Shown here piece by piece: positions 13,299-13,504 of a stretch of DNA of 13,504 nucleotides. Below the pieces are notes generated by a model. The model did not search any database. It was not told the DNA's origin and saw only the letters and a program-made list of their open reading frames with translations. Where the stretch lies: positions 1 through 13,504 of the forward strand of contig NZ_CAMFHL010000213.1 of the NCBI RefSeq assembly GCF_945952095.1, in the 5' to 3' direction. The position numbers and the translations under genes were made by a program. This DNA comes from an uncultured Arsenicibacter sp. (GTDB taxonomy: Bacteria > Bacteroidota > Bacteroidia > Cytophagales > Spirosomataceae). The stretch's first letter is position 1, and each line of letters begins with the position of its first letter.

Positions 13299-13504
13299 GA
13301 GCTGATTAAATCACTGATCGATTTTTTACTACACCTCGACCGCTACCTCGATGCATGGGCCAATGATTACGGCTTGTTACTGTATGCTATCCTGTTCCTG
13401 ATCGTCTTTACGGAAACCGGTCTGATTGTGATGCCCTTGCTGCCCGGCGACTCGCTGCTGTTTGCTGCCGGTGCCCTTGCTGCCCGCGATACCAACGACC
13501 TGAG
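13296..13504 (+). CDS. DedA family membrane protein (5' part, cut by window end)
   Basis: The first 69 codons of a DedA-family inner-membrane protein are present: MELIKSLIDFLLHLDRYL, then a hydrophobic segment GLLLYAILFLIVFTETG (26-42) leading into LIVMPLLPGDSLLFAAGAL (43-61). The E-T-G followed by P-x-LPGDSLLF signature, with acidic Glu40 and Asp52, is diagnostic. DedA proteins are linked to undecaprenyl-phosphate or phospholipid flipping and membrane homeostasis. It begins 53 bp after the ComA-like stop with no promoter box between, so the two may be co-transcribed. The reading frame is open to the window end. Confidence 0.92.
   Translation, partial: MELIKSLIDFLLHLDRYLDAWANDYGLLLYAILFLIVFTETGLIVMPLLPGDSLLFAAGALAARDTNDL

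Overview
The window looks like chromosome of a Bacteroidota bacterium, most likely an aerobic Cytophagales member related to Spirosoma. Protein families point there: DUF5723-type outer-membrane protein, tandem secreted M14 peptidases, group III truncated hemoglobin, NhaD antiporter and a ComA-like protein. Several gene starts also have a Bacteroidota-style -7 box (TAnnTTTG), and Shine-Dalgarno sequences are mostly absent. GC content is about 50%. I see no phage genes, transposase, CRISPR array, tRNA or rRNA.

Layout: (1) 1-149 is an intergenic repeat zone, a 94-bp-period tandem repeat whose complete unit folds as a long imperfect hairpin. It ends 18 bp before an acetyl-CoA hydrolase/CoA-transferase gene (168-1451, +), which is followed by a group III truncated hemoglobin (1586-1960, +) and a strong terminator. 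(2) 2009-5443 (-) is a two-gene operon of secreted M14 carboxypeptidase paralogs. The promoter-proximal copy has lost all the zinc and catalytic positions I can align, while the distal copy keeps them; both carry three calcium-binding-type Asp/Gly loops. (3) 5597-6424 (-) is a LolA-like secreted protein interrupted by a 47-residue Gly/Gln-rich tract, with a good promoter and a palindrome touching its start codon. (4) 6534-9237 (-) is a DUF5723-type outer-membrane protein followed after 1 nt by an NhaD Na+/H+ antiporter. (5) 9361-10807 (-) holds rplU, rpmA and an nfuA-type Fe-S scaffold gene, with a partly duplicated terminator between rpmA and nfuA. (6) 10950-11327 (-) is a stand-alone LytTR DNA-binding protein, then 484 bp with no convincing gene. 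(7) A PaaI-type thioesterase (-) is divergent from a phosphosulfolactate synthase-like gene (+), which is followed by a DedA membrane protein cut by the window end.

Most of the window is ordinary core and accessory metabolism. The best candidate for something not well described is the co-transcribed pair of a degenerate and an intact M14 peptidase. The hairpin repeat, the nested hairpin in the nfuA leader and the duplicated terminator are secondary points. Functional statements rest on motif recognition by eye; no database search was run.
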